Source: Dendrosporobacter quercicolus (GTDB lineage Bacteria > Bacillota > Negativicutes > DSM-1736 > Dendrosporobacteraceae). Taken from it: a stretch of DNA of 64,000 bases. Under the pieces are notes generated by a model. The model worked only from the letters and a program-made list of their open reading frames with translations, was not told the DNA's origin and did no database searches. Shown here piece by piece: positions 42,163 through 51,131 of the stretch (position 1 is its first letter; the number at the start of each line of letters is the position of its first letter). The DNA lies in the NCBI RefSeq assembly GCF_900104455.1, contig NZ_FNHB01000015.1:1-64000 (forward strand), read 5' to 3'. A program made the position numbers and the translations under genes.

Positions 42163-43644
42163 TCACTCAAGCAAATTGCATGGGTCCGCATAACGCTTGT
42201 CGCGGCCCGTGTACTTAAATCCTCGATAAGATTCCTGCGGCGCTTGGTCTGGCAGTGCAGGATTGCTCTCTGTCAATGCAGATAACTCAGAAGCACGCCC
42301 AGAATATCCATCGTTACGCTCCACCCAATACCGGTTTGTCAGTAGCGTGGCCGCTGCTCCATCCATTGGGTCCGGAACCAGCGCCGCCTTGCGATCGGCG
42401 AACACCGTCTCATTGCAATTTCGGCAGCGCGCCTTATACCGGCCGGCGTTCATGCTACAAAAATACTCTGCACCGCACTTGCACTCCACGCGGTACCGCT
42501 CGCGGGCGGTGGTGTCGATCCCAGGGGGAAATTGCTGTGCTTGAGGTTTTACTGTCGGCCTCTCTGCCTGCCGCTGCCAACTCCCGTCTTCAAGCCCAAT
42601 AACCTGCATCGATACAACCTGCTGCATATCAATTACAACCAGTTCATCTTGCATTTGCTTAGCGCAAATTGCGCGGGCAGCCGGTTCCGGGTTTTGGAGT
42701 TCGAATAAAAGGTTCATGGCCATGTACTCAGTAAGAAAAAGGTCTAATTTTTGACCATTGACCAGAGTAACGAGGACAGGCAGACGATCCTGCTCGTCCC
42801 ATACTGATTGCCGCTCGCCTTCCTGCGGTTCAATCTCGATGCAGGCTGTAGCGTTTTCGGAAATTTGCCGGTGAAGATCGGTAAGCGCTTTATTGGCTAT
42901 ACCCAGTTTTTCTTCACAAAAGGTAACCCGATCCCGAAGTAAATGTATTTCCGCAATAAGGTCAGCCGGACTCGGATTTTCCGGGCGGCCCTCTTCACAG
43001 TAAAGGATCTCAAGTAATTCAGCCTTCAGCTGGTTATATTCTGCCAATTGCTCTTCCAGGCTTGCAGCTTTTATTTTCGTGGCAGCGAGTTCAGATACAG
43101 CCATATTGTACGCTTCGGCCGGAACAGTATCATCAACCACTTGCTGCAGCTCCTCAGCTTCTGACGTTCCCACATAGCTGTATTGGCATTTCTCCTTAGC
43201 CTCCGGATCAATCGGGTAAACGCCGTATTTTGTAAGAATGCTGCGAATCAGGCATTCCTGATACTGTTCGCTGCAGCACCGCTTGCATGTAGTTTCTATA
43301 ACCGCGCAATACCAGTCTTCAAAATCCTGAATTTGCATTGGGATAATGGTCTTGAGTGCCAGCATTTCCGCATGGGCTTTTTTCGCCTCCTGTCGCGGCA
43401 CGCATATAAATTCGAGCTTGGCTAATTGCTTCGCGAACTCTATTTTTACATCAGAGTCCAGAGCATCGCCGCGCATCGTCAGGGCCTTGGCCAGCATGGA
43501 ACGGCCCATGCGGAGGTATTTTAAAAACTCGGGATCTGTACTTTTGGCAGATGCATAACCGTTTATCGTTTCCTCGATCAGGGCTACCAGCGCGGTAGCC
43601 CGAACGAAGCTTTGTTTTTCTTCACGAGATAAGTATGCGTTCAA
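42163..43644 (-). CDS. Phage protein with DUF5651-like N-terminus and zinc ribbon
   Basis: The 493-residue product begins LSREEKQSFVRATALVALIE and has CKRCCSEQYQECLI near 120, the pattern of DUF5651 phage proteins. A coiled coil lies at about 190-265, and a zinc ribbon near 400-425 (ECKCGAEYFCS, then CRNCNE). It may bind nucleic acid; no enzyme motif is visible. Confidence 0.65.
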   Translation of the reverse strand: MNAYLSREEKQSFVRATALVALIEETINGYASAKSTDPEFLKYLRMGRSMLAKALTMRGDALDSDVKIEFAKQLAKLEFICVPRQEAKKAHAEMLALKTIIPMQIQDFEDWYCAVIETTCKRCCSEQYQECLIRSILTKYGVYPIDPEAKEKCQYSYVGTSEAEELQQVVDDTVPAEAYNMAVSELAATKIKAASLEEQLAEYNQLKAELLEILYCEEGRPENPSPADLIAEIHLLRDRVTFCEEKLGIANKALTDLHRQISENATACIEIEPQEGERQSVWDEQDRLPVLVTLVNGQKLDLFLTEYMAMNLLFELQNPEPAARAICAKQMQDELVVIDMQQVVSMQVIGLEDGSWQRQAERPTVKPQAQQFPPGIDTTARERYRVECKCGAEYFCSMNAGRYKARCRNCNETVFADRKAALVPDPMDGAAATLLTNRYWVERNDGYSGRASELSALTESNPALPDQAPQESYRGFKYTGRDKRYADPCNLLE

Positions 43645-43647
43645 GGT

Positions 43648-43908
43648 TTATTCCTCCTCCTCAATCAAGCATACTTCCCGATCCATAACTCTAATCTTAA
43701 TACCCATATCCTTCAACGCCCCATACCCCTCCACAAAATTTGCATCAATCATGCCACGTGCTTCTAATTGAGCAAGATGTTCTGCATGTTCTTCGATGGT
43801 ATCAAATTCATAGAAATATCTGCTGAAATTGTCCATGAAATTCTTATCAAATTTGCTGTCGTCAGTTTCCACTTCGACAGTGATTATTACCTCAACGGTT
43901 CGCTTCAT
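43648..43908 (-). CDS. Small hypothetical early protein
   Basis: About 86 residues from ATG at 43908 (GTGGGGAA upstream). Acidic, alpha/beta, with VEVIITVEVETDDSKFD near the start and a YEFDTIEEHAEHLAQLEARG helix. It overlaps the upstream gene by 4 bases and precedes the DUF5651-like gene by 3. Family not recognised. Confidence 0.6.
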   Translation of the reverse strand: MKRTVEVIITVEVETDDSKFDKNFMDNFSRYFYEFDTIEEHAEHLAQLEARGMIDANFVEGYGALKDMGIKIRVMDREVCLIEEEE

Positions 43909-44450
43909 TTCCCCACCCCCAAGCACGCGCTGCACAGATCCGGCCTAACCCAATAGCAGCCGCCAGGGCAGGCGTGATTGTCGGTGCAGCCGCAGATCTG
44001 GCAGCGGGGGACAGCCGGTTCCGCTTCGGCCTCAATCTCAGCGATAATCCGCTCAACTGCAGTTTTATCATCCTCATTTTGGAAACTGAATACCCCTTCC
44101 GGTTCCAACCGGTACTTAATGCCAGCAGCATTTATTGCATTGATAATTTTTGTGATAATATCCTCATCTGCCGCGGTTCCGCCTGCAATTAGCTCATCGA
44201 TCGCGTCACGCCAGCCGCAAGTGTAAGGAATGCCGTATTGGGCGAGCCAGGGCTCCATTGTCTCCACATTTTCCTTTCTGCGGAGGTTTATTATATTTTT
44301 TAGACTGGCATTCTCAGCTTGAAGCGCCAATATAATCTGATTTGCCAGCAGCATCTGATTGCCATGCTGAATAATTGTCTCCGGCTCAGGGCTGAACTCT
44401 ATTTGCAATGCCTGTTTCCATTCCTCAAGTAGCTGCTTAAGATTTTTCAT
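43905..44450 (-). CDS. Early protein with C-terminal zinc-binding motif
   Basis: About 181 residues from ATG at 44450 with AAAAGGAGAAGAAA before it. The N-terminal half is helical; the C-terminus reads CQICGCTDNHACPGGCYW then LCSAC, a Cys/His cluster widely found at the end of phage proteins of unknown role. It is probably a DNA-metabolism accessory protein. Confidence 0.65.
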   Translation of the reverse strand: MKNLKQLLEEWKQALQIEFSPEPETIIQHGNQMLLANQIILALQAENASLKNIINLRRKENVETMEPWLAQYGIPYTCGWRDAIDELIAGGTAADEDIITKIINAINAAGIKYRLEPEGVFSFQNEDDKTAVERIIAEIEAEAEPAVPRCQICGCTDNHACPGGCYWVRPDLCSACLGVGK

Positions 44451-44501
44451 TTTCTTCTCCTTTTGGTTAACGGGCTTACCCATATCTTAAGCTTGTCGAG
44501 T

Positions 44502-44777
44502 TTAGCCATTATGCTCACTCTCCCATTCTTCAAGCTGTTCTAAAATATCCAGGATCTCATATTCATCCGATTCCCACGAGAGCCGTTCGATCAAATTCAG
44601 TACGACATGATCACGCCCAAGTTCGGGAAATTTATCCTCAACCTGAAATTCAAAGCTCTCCTTGTCCAACTTTCGGCCATCTTCGCACCACAACATAGAA
44701 AAATCAAATGTTTCGCCCTTGAACACCAGTTCAAACTTTTCTATGCCATTTTCGTAAGTTTTTGTAAGTTTAGCCAC
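44502..44777 (-). CDS. Small acidic hypothetical protein
   Basis: The 91-residue product is strongly acidic, beta-rich at the start (YENGIEKFELVFKGETFDF) and helical at the end (EILDILEQLEEWESEHNG). An acidic surface could mimic DNA, but this is a guess. It shares one base with the antirepressor gene. Confidence 0.6.
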   Translation of the reverse strand: MAKLTKTYENGIEKFELVFKGETFDFSMLWCEDGRKLDKESFEFQVEDKFPELGRDHVVLNLIERLSWESDEYEILDILEQLEEWESEHNG

Positions 44778-45691
44778 TATTCTTCCTCCTCATCGTCATA
44801 CTCATATCCCTGCATATACCGATCGATCTCCTCAATCAGCTCTTTCTTCCAGCGGAACGAATATGGCTGCCGGAAATTCCGGCCAGCGACATTGAGCACT
44901 TCCTCCGCGACTTCGCGACCGGCATCTGTAAGGCGCATCACCGGTCTTTTCAGGTACTTATTCCGGGTTGGCATATCCTCAAACCTGATATATCCCCGGT
45001 ACCGAAGCGTGCCGTAAAAGAAGCGCTGGCCGTGGCCGTACAGGCTGACCGCCTCCCGAACGGTCAAGTACTCTTCGTTGTGATGGGCAAAGCCGCTGCT
45101 TACCTGATCGGAATGCCTGTCCATCTCGCCTTGAATGGCGATTTGTTCGCGAAACTTGTCCATCATTTCAAGAAAAGCGTCATCACCAGTGGTGTCAGCA
45201 AATATTTCCGTGACCGCCAGGGCGATCTCGTTATGGTTTTCGTTGGCAAAGGTACTGGTAAAGGCTTGCTGTTTTGCTTTTTGCGCAACGCTTGTAATAA
45301 TGTTTAAGGCAGGAAGTAGTGCTCTTGGCGCTGTTTCGTGGAGCTCATACTTGCCGGTCTCATGAATGCTCGGCAAAACAATATCGAATATCCAGCTTTC
45401 AAAGCGCTCTGCTTTGGCCTTAATTTCAAGATTGCGGCTCTGATCGGCGGCGTGAACAATGAGACGGTAGACATCGCCAATAGGAATGATTTTTGTTTCC
45501 CGTTCTCTGCCGAGCGCATCGGTTACCGGGTAAGTTACACCCCCACGGCAATGGTCTCGAACCGCCCGATTATAATCTTCGTACTCCAAAATCTTTGCAA
45601 CGTCATTCCCCACCACGTATTTCCTGTCATCGTATTTCACAACCCGAACAGATCCAAATTCAGGATTATTAAAAATCATTAGATTTTTCAT
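44777..45691 (-). CDS. BRO-N domain antirepressor
   Basis: The 304-residue protein has a BRO-N domain at 1-115 (VGNDVAKILEYEDYNRAVRDH, shown partly; then IPIGDVYRLIVHA and VLPSIHETGKYE), which marks phage antirepressors. The C-terminal half has a winged-helix-like region (YLTVREAVSLYGHGQRFFYG). It probably counteracts the repressor or acts as a regulator. A second BRO protein is encoded at 50045. Confidence 0.85.
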   Translation of the reverse strand: MKNLMIFNNPEFGSVRVVKYDDRKYVVGNDVAKILEYEDYNRAVRDHCRGGVTYPVTDALGRERETKIIPIGDVYRLIVHAADQSRNLEIKAKAERFESWIFDIVLPSIHETGKYELHETAPRALLPALNIITSVAQKAKQQAFTSTFANENHNEIALAVTEIFADTTGDDAFLEMMDKFREQIAIQGEMDRHSDQVSSGFAHHNEEYLTVREAVSLYGHGQRFFYGTLRYRGYIRFEDMPTRNKYLKRPVMRLTDAGREVAEEVLNVAGRNFRQPYSFRWKKELIEEIDRYMQGYEYDDEEEE

Positions 45692-45721
45692 GTTTCCTCA
45701 CTCTCCCCAATTTATTTATGT

Positions 45722-46192
45722 TTATTCTGTCTCCCAGGCGTCCCACATCTTGCTTTTCAGCTTTCGCAGCTCCGCCAGTAACTGCTTGAACTGCCCCGAA
45801 TGCGGCCTTAGCCAGCGTTCCGCCTCGGCCTTGTACTCCTCTTGAGAGCGAAACCCAGAGTCCCCAGAAGCATCGAGGTGCGGCCGGAGTACATACGCCC
45901 CTGAATGCGCTACCGGCAGCAGCCTGGCCCCAATGCAGCGGAATCCCAGGAGAGCCTCCCAGAGCTTAGGCTCTAACTTGTCGGCCAGCGCCAGGAGCGT
46001 AACCCAGAGTTCAGCATCATCATCGATGTCCGGCCGGGGATCCATGTATACTTTGCCGAAGCTATTGCGGTACACCGGCTTACCCAGTTCACGGTAGGTA
46101 GCATATTTCACCGATGCCTCAGGCGGCGCTGATTCTGTCTGCTGCGGCTTAACCGCATTCCCAAAGAGATCATTCTGCAGGGCTAATCCCAT
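45722..46192 (-). CDS. Hypothetical protein beside the putative origin
   Basis: The 156-residue product has an N-terminal NDLFG-like motif and helical remainder with LRPHLDASGDSGF near 100. It resembles conserved phage proteins of unknown function. It is the first gene after the iteron region and may take part in replication or its control, which is inference. Confidence 0.6.
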   Translation of the reverse strand: MGLALQNDLFGNAVKPQQTESAPPEASVKYATYRELGKPVYRNSFGKVYMDPRPDIDDDAELWVTLLALADKLEPKLWEALLGFRCIGARLLPVAHSGAYVLRPHLDASGDSGFRSQEEYKAEAERWLRPHSGQFKQLLAELRKLKSKMWDAWETE

Positions 46193-46214
46193 AACAATAC
46201 CTCCTTAAAATAAA

Positions 46215-46489
46215 GTTGAAACAAAACCGCAAAGTTGAAACAAAGTTGAAATTCACAAATCCAGCAATATCAAGCCTCGCGAGCATTATTTTCAACTGTT
46301 TCAACTTTTTCAACCTTTTTTGCCTCGCACACATGCGCGCGTCGTGCGCGTGCGTGTGCGCGCATGTGTGCGCGCGTATAGGGACATGTAAAAGTAAGTT
46401 GAAAAGTTGAAAACCATTTAATAAATCCATATTTTATCAGGGTTCAAGGCGCTTCAACCATGCTTCAACCGCACTTCAACTGCTTCAAC
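46215..46489. repeat. Iteron cluster, putative replication origin
   Basis: The 331-bp gene-free stretch 46193-46523 contains 12 copies of GTTGAA/TTCAAC. GTTGAA is at 46215, 46234, 46245, 46398 and 46406; TTCAAC is at 46291, 46300, 46309, 46453, 46464, 46475 and 46484. Spacing is 8-19 bp, often 9 or 11. Less than one copy is expected by chance. The two halves flank a GC palindrome and an AT-rich stretch at 46415-46437. It lies directly downstream of the primase-helicase gene. An origin is the simplest reading. Confidence 0.7.
46326..46372. repeat. GC-rich palindrome of alternating purine-pyrimidine
   Basis: Perfect 15-bp arms (46326-46340 and 46358-46372, CGCACACATGCGCGC and its complement) flank 17 bp. 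From 46326 to about 46378 the sequence is almost pure alternating purine-pyrimidine, which favours Z-DNA or cruciform under supercoiling. It sits in the centre of the iteron cluster. Confidence 0.85.
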
Positions 46490-46523
46490 TTTTCACCCCT
46501 TTTTAGCCCCCAAGATTACATAA

Positions 46524-49046
46524 TCAATCAATTTCAAGCGTTTTTTTCAGGACAATCATGCGAATTGATTTGTCTTTCCATCGCTTCATCACGCTGAAAG
46601 TCATTTTGCCGCCGCCGGCGCTTTGCGCATCGATGAACCCTTTTTCATAGAACTCTCTAAGCACCCGGCTGACCGAGTAACCCGCTTCGGTCAACACCTT
46701 TTTGTAAATACTTGGTACAAGCCAGTATTGATTTAGCAGTGAATCGTAATATCCATATTGCTCTTGGTGGCATTTCTCTCTGAACCGATCATCATTTGAC
46801 GCGATCCAGGCCGCCGTGAAATCCCAAGCCCGGTCAACGTAGTCAGTTTCCTGTGATGTACTCAAAAGATCCACTCCCGCCACCGCCATTCGGATCATTT
46901 CCTCCTTGGCCTGCTCTTCGGTAATGCCCCAAACCCACTGCCGCGCCCAATAATGCGCTACACTCAACACGGCGATCGCGCTAATGTGCGGCTGTGCAAT
47001 ATGCGGCCATTTATCCTGGAGCTGCCGGTAAACATTGGAATACTCCTTGTGGAAAAAATCTTTCTCCCTGCGCAACTCCTCCAGAACATGTTTCATAAAG
47101 ATTACCCCGGCATGCCCATAATGCAGGTCCGTCACCCGGTGGACGTTGCTGGCCTCTTTTTCGTCCGGCAGCGGGATCCCGTAGAGCTCCAGCGCCCGGG
47201 TCCGCACGCCGGAATGCGAAGTGTCGCCGGCCAGGCTTTCCTCACCGGTGGTTAAGACCACCAAATTCCAAAAAGCCTTGGCTTGCAGCCCGCCGCCCTT
47301 GTCGCCGCGGGTTTTGCCCTGGCCAGCCGATACAGCATAGACCAGCTTATCCAGAAATTCCTGCTTGTCGCCGGCCAGCTGCCGCTCATCCACACCCAGA
47401 GGCAAATTGTTTAAAAACTGGCAGGTTCTTTCAAGTCCGACTTGCGTTGCGTTAAAACTGACCATGATCCGTTCCGGATTGCCCCAGACGCTGAGTGCCG
47501 CCTTCATGGCCGCGGTCTTGCCGCCCTTAGACGCGCCCCAGACATGAATAATAAAGTTACGGTGGCCGATAATCTGCAAGAGTGGCGAAGCAAAGCTGCC
47601 GGCCAGCATGAGCTGCGCAATCGGGTTTTGGATGACGTACTCCATGCAGGTCTTCCATACATCGAAATCACCGGCTTTTTCAAAACCGTTGACTAAAAAG
47701 TGCATGCCGCGTTTGGCATCCATATCAAGCGCGATTTCTCCGGCGTGTCCCGGTAAAAATTGATCTTTTCCCAACCAGCCTAGGTGAGACACTGAATGCA
47801 CGGTTGGTAAAAACTCCATATTTGCCGCCTCCATGTCGAATAAATAAGATACCATTTCTTTCGCGTTCTTGCTGGATACCGGCATACCAGTATTGGCTAA
47901 TTCCGCAATTTTCGAGTACTGAAACAGCGTGGCTTTTTCTGCTTTTATGGATTCCCATTTCCCATGGCGCCGCCAGGCGACTTCCAGCTTTTCGGTCTGC
48001 GTATCAACGTCTTGCAGCCGCTTGGTTATGATAACTGGCAGCGGTGATATTTTTTCCTCTATGCCTTTTTCGTCTAAGCCGTATACACCATACTCAGAAT
48101 ATCGCCAATTCTCTGGCCGGATTGGAGTAAAAGGCTGATCGTCAATGACCTTTTCGGCCAGGCAGGACGCGATTCGGATGTCGAGTGGGTTGGCCATGTT
48201 TATTGCCGCAGCCCACTGCTCCTTAAAAACATCCTGACCAGCCAGGTGCAGATCAGAAGGATCCTTGTGACTCTGCAAAAGTAATAAATAGACCTTGCCC
48301 GAGAAATGATTCTCAAGTAGTCCCTTGCAGACTTTTTTAATAAAAATCTCACCACTTTGTTCAGGTTCTTTGTATAAATATACATTAAGACCTTCAAAAT
48401 GCTGTGCCCAGCGCGGCTGAAAAGTATCTGCACCTGGCACACCTAATGCGGGAATATCATGCTCCCAGAGCGTATGGCAATCTGATTCGCCCTCCACAAT
48501 GATGATATAGCCTTTTTCTTTGGCTATGCGCAGCATCCATAGGCCGTAGGGCGTGACCTTGGAACCCCTTACCCAGGTAAATCTAGGCCCTCCCTTAAGT
48601 GAGTGCCGGTACCGGGTGGCCATCAGGTTGCCCTTTTCATCCATATAGGGAAGAACCATACCTTTATGCGAATTTTTGATGCCGTATGATTGCAGCTTTT
48701 CGATGTCCAGCCGCTTAACTGTTGCATACTCCTCAATTGTAAATTTAGGCCTTCTCGCACTTGTCTTTGACGCAGCAGGCTTAATGCCGGCAAAGTCCAT
48801 AATGGTCTTGGTAGCCTCTTCCTTGGACATGCTTTTATATTCCTGTAAAAACGTCCAGGCGTTTCCGCTCGCGCCGCAGGACAGGCATTTATATTGACCT
48901 GTTTTAATCTTGATGCCAAAACTAGGATTTTTTTCATTATGAAAAGGGCAAAGGCCATGCAGCTCATCGCCCTTTGGTTTAAGTCCTGGTAAATACTGCG
49001 AATAAAATTGTTTCCAGTCAACGAGTTTATCTATATCCTCTTGCAC
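46524..49046 (-). CDS. Primase-helicase (CHC2 zinc finger, Toprim, DUF927-like ATPase)
   Basis: The 840-residue protein has a CHC2 zinc finger (C33, H36, C54, C57), a Toprim motif VEGES at 184-188, and near residue 500 a Walker A WGASKGGKT in the DUF927 helicase-like domain. The C-terminus has a winged-helix-like tail. It would prime and unwind DNA at the phage fork. GTG start with GGGGGAGAAG upstream. The iteron cluster follows its stop at once. Confidence 0.9.
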   Translation of the reverse strand: MQEDIDKLVDWKQFYSQYLPGLKPKGDELHGLCPFHNEKNPSFGIKIKTGQYKCLSCGASGNAWTFLQEYKSMSKEEATKTIMDFAGIKPAASKTSARRPKFTIEEYATVKRLDIEKLQSYGIKNSHKGMVLPYMDEKGNLMATRYRHSLKGGPRFTWVRGSKVTPYGLWMLRIAKEKGYIIIVEGESDCHTLWEHDIPALGVPGADTFQPRWAQHFEGLNVYLYKEPEQSGEIFIKKVCKGLLENHFSGKVYLLLLQSHKDPSDLHLAGQDVFKEQWAAAINMANPLDIRIASCLAEKVIDDQPFTPIRPENWRYSEYGVYGLDEKGIEEKISPLPVIITKRLQDVDTQTEKLEVAWRRHGKWESIKAEKATLFQYSKIAELANTGMPVSSKNAKEMVSYLFDMEAANMEFLPTVHSVSHLGWLGKDQFLPGHAGEIALDMDAKRGMHFLVNGFEKAGDFDVWKTCMEYVIQNPIAQLMLAGSFASPLLQIIGHRNFIIHVWGASKGGKTAAMKAALSVWGNPERIMVSFNATQVGLERTCQFLNNLPLGVDERQLAGDKQEFLDKLVYAVSAGQGKTRGDKGGGLQAKAFWNLVVLTTGEESLAGDTSHSGVRTRALELYGIPLPDEKEASNVHRVTDLHYGHAGVIFMKHVLEELRREKDFFHKEYSNVYRQLQDKWPHIAQPHISAIAVLSVAHYWARQWVWGITEEQAKEEMIRMAVAGVDLLSTSQETDYVDRAWDFTAAWIASNDDRFREKCHQEQYGYYDSLLNQYWLVPSIYKKVLTEAGYSVSRVLREFYEKGFIDAQSAGGGKMTFSVMKRWKDKSIRMIVLKKTLEID

Positions 49047-49099
49047 ATTTCTTCTCCCCCCTCTTCCAGGGTCAACACAAAAACGATTAATTCTGCTGG

Positions 49100-49186
49100 C
49101 TATTTATCGACTAACAAAGCGGCTAACTCACAAGTAGCAGCTGCAATAATCTCCTTTTCTTTACCCCGAAATCTTATATCACGCAT
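49100..49186 (-). CDS. Very small hypothetical protein
   Basis: The 28-residue product (MRDIRFRGKEKEI, then a helical AAATCELAALLVDK) starts inside the end of the 49179 gene by an ATG/TGA overlap and ends before the primase gene. Coupled start, plausible coding sequence, unknown function. Confidence 0.4.
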   Translation of the reverse strand: MRDIRFRGKEKEIIAAATCELAALLVDK

Positions 49187-49442
49187 TAGCTTCACGCTCC
49201 TTAACCTTCGCATAATACTCCCACCAAACACTTCCCTCAAGATGCTGCACGCGGCTCGGATGAGGCTCCACAGGTTTAATCAGTACCAATCCTTTAGTCG
49301 CAATCCGCTGCATGATCAATTCTACGGCCTGTTCAAAAGTTTCGGCCACCACACGCCCGGGCAGCAACATAAAGCTATTGGCAGAGCAGGCAGCTTTGCC
49401 TGCCCCCTTATCCTTCGGTACCGGTATCATTGCTCTCGACAA
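49179..49442 (-). CDS. Small hypothetical early protein
   Basis: The 87-residue product (an alternative ATG is at 49430) has VVAETFEQAVELIMQRIATKG in the middle and ends in a charged helix EYYAKVKEREANA. It overlaps the metallopeptidase-like gene by up to 35 bases. Family not recognised. Confidence 0.6.
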   Translation of the reverse strand: MSRAMIPVPKDKGAGKAACSANSFMLLPGRVVAETFEQAVELIMQRIATKGLVLIKPVEPHPSRVQHLEGSVWWEYYAKVKEREANA

Positions 49443-50040
49443 CCTCTATATCAATAAAATCTGTTTCTTCAGTTTCATCCGCTTCTGGCGCCTCCAGTTG
49501 CTTAGGCGCTGAACCTACGATCTGTAAGGTTGGCCTGCCGGGCAGCTCCGCCAGATCCGGCCCGCCTGGAAGTTCCGGTAATTCTTCCGCTGGTTCGGGC
49601 TCTTGTAAATCGAGTTCCGTTTGATTCAAAAGGGTTTCCATTTTGCGTAAAGCTTTGGACCATAATCCATGGCGCCGGATAATTGCGTAAAAATCCTCTA
49701 CGTCATGGCCCTGGATATACCAAACTTTGTTACCGGCGTCATCGGTACCGGCCGAGCAGTGCTGCAGTTCATGGTCTAAGAGTGCATGCTTTTCTTTGCC
49801 GTTAAGCTGATCCCACACGTCGCGATGGATAATGATGATAAAATCATATCCGGTTAAGAAATTGACTTCCTTCCCGACTTTCTTGGCTTGTCCCCATGTT
49901 TCGCGCTTTTTGACTTCCCAGTTGCCGGTCCGGAACAGATACTTTATATCTGCCTCAATAAGATGGCTATGGGTTTCCTCAATTAGCTCTCTGGCTATTT
50001 CTTTTAGCTCCTCTGAAGCCTCATAAAATTCGGCTGCCAT
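49408..50040 (-). CDS. Putative phage metallopeptidase
   Basis: The 210-residue protein has HELQH near residue 90 (LLDHELQHC), a zinc peptidase motif, after YDFIIIIHRDVW. This matches the putative phage metallopeptidase family found in early regions. The C-terminal 70 residues are Pro/Glu-rich and low in complexity. The substrate is unknown; host regulators are one candidate. Confidence 0.75.
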   Translation of the reverse strand: MAAEFYEASEELKEIARELIEETHSHLIEADIKYLFRTGNWEVKKRETWGQAKKVGKEVNFLTGYDFIIIIHRDVWDQLNGKEKHALLDHELQHCSAGTDDAGNKVWYIQGHDVEDFYAIIRRHGLWSKALRKMETLLNQTELDLQEPEPAEELPELPGGPDLAELPGRPTLQIVGSAPKQLEAPEADETEETDFIDIEVVESNDTGTEG

Positions 50041-50044
50041 ATCT

Positions 50045-50857
50045 TCACTCTCCCTGTATATTTATGCAATTTAGTTTTAAATGGACGCATCTTTTTCTGC
50101 CGTAAAACGTACTGTGATGCGTGTAATTTTTCTTATGGATGCCGTTATTCCAGCCATAGGCCACCCGCAGCATTCCCCGTTCGTCAAGTTCCCTCAGTAA
50201 TGCCGTTCGGTCGATGTCCAGCCTTTCGCATATCCTGCGTTCTTCCGAGGGAGGAAGTATTAGATAATTTCCCTGAACATGATACCTGTTTACCCTTCTA
50301 GCGACATCCTGAAGGAATAAATCTACGTCCCTGTCCAAATCATGGTGCAGGGCTTTCCCCTGTACCTCCGGCGCTTCCAGCACGGCCAGAATGGCGCTGT
50401 AATCGGCGCCCGATTCCTCGGCGGCATCCATAACCGCAAGCCGGCGCAGTTCGAGCTGTTGCGGTTTAGAAAGACCTTTGCTGAGTTTGGTAGCTGTATC
50501 GAGATGGCGCCTCAGAATTGCGTTAGGATTATCATATAGGCTGTATTTGCCGGTTTTTCGAATCGTTGGCAGAACTTCGTGAGTAATCCAACGCTTAAAT
50601 GCTTTGGCTTCGAGCTTTCGACTTCCAATGATCAAAGAGTAGAGTCCAGGTTCATTAACAAAAACCATTTCCTGCTCTCCTCCAGGGGTCTGCGTTAAAC
50701 GCAGCACCTTCTCATCATCATCAAGTCGACGAAGTTGAGTAGAATCAATTTCTAAAATCTCACATAGATCCTTGCCGCAAAATAATGGCTCGCTGCATTG
50801 AGTAATGGTCCTCACTATTTGCCCTTGATATTCAAAGATTTGCTTAAGCTGTCTCAT
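50045..50857 (-). CDS. BRO-N domain antirepressor, second copy
   Basis: About 270 residues from ATG at 50857 (GGGGAATGTCT upstream). A BRO-N domain at 1-105 reads FCGKDLCEILEIDSTQLRRL then VNEPGLYSLIIGSRK and VLPTIRKTGKYS, and the C-terminus resembles a winged helix with a Lys-rich end. It is distantly related to the 44777 gene in its N-terminal domain only. Confidence 0.85.
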   Translation of the reverse strand: MRQLKQIFEYQGQIVRTITQCSEPLFCGKDLCEILEIDSTQLRRLDDDEKVLRLTQTPGGEQEMVFVNEPGLYSLIIGSRKLEAKAFKRWITHEVLPTIRKTGKYSLYDNPNAILRRHLDTATKLSKGLSKPQQLELRRLAVMDAAEESGADYSAILAVLEAPEVQGKALHHDLDRDVDLFLQDVARRVNRYHVQGNYLILPPSEERRICERLDIDRTALLRELDERGMLRVAYGWNNGIHKKNYTHHSTFYGRKRCVHLKLNCINIQGE

Positions 50858-50878
50858 AGACATTCCCCGCTGTTCACC

Positions 50879-51097
50879 TCATTTCCGATTAGGCAGCTCA
50901 GCCGGGAAGAATTCCAAGCGCCCCGCTTCACACTCATATCCTGCTTGCTCTAAATCTAAATGCTGCATTACAGTACTAACAGCCATTTCGGTTATTTCCA
51001 CCTTGCTGGTTGCAGTAGTACCGCTCTTATCAGTGAAACCAGCATAAATTTTGTTCGTGAGCGGACTAACCCAAAGCTTTAATTCATCAAGTTTCAT
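50879..51097 (-). CDS. Small hypothetical protein, DUF7446-like
   Basis: The 72-residue product from ATG at 51097 (GAGGTGCGCT upstream) opens MKLDELKLWVSPLTNKIYAG and is beta-rich, similar to small phage proteins with a VSPLTN-IYAG start. Function unknown. Confidence 0.65.
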   Translation of the reverse strand: MKLDELKLWVSPLTNKIYAGFTDKSGTTATSKVEITEMAVSTVMQHLDLEQAGYECEAGRLEFFPAELPNRK

Positions 51098-51131
51098 AGC
51101 GCACCTCACGTCTCATCAAAATAACTCGCCA

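Noticed and set aside
46170-46430. 86-residue minus-strand reading frame through the palindrome
   Set aside because: It translates the alternating GC repeat into an unnatural repeat peptide and the region is full of iterons; treated as non-coding.
46326-46489. CRISPR array
   Set aside because: The repeats are only 6 bp and unevenly spaced; there are no uniform spacers or cas genes.
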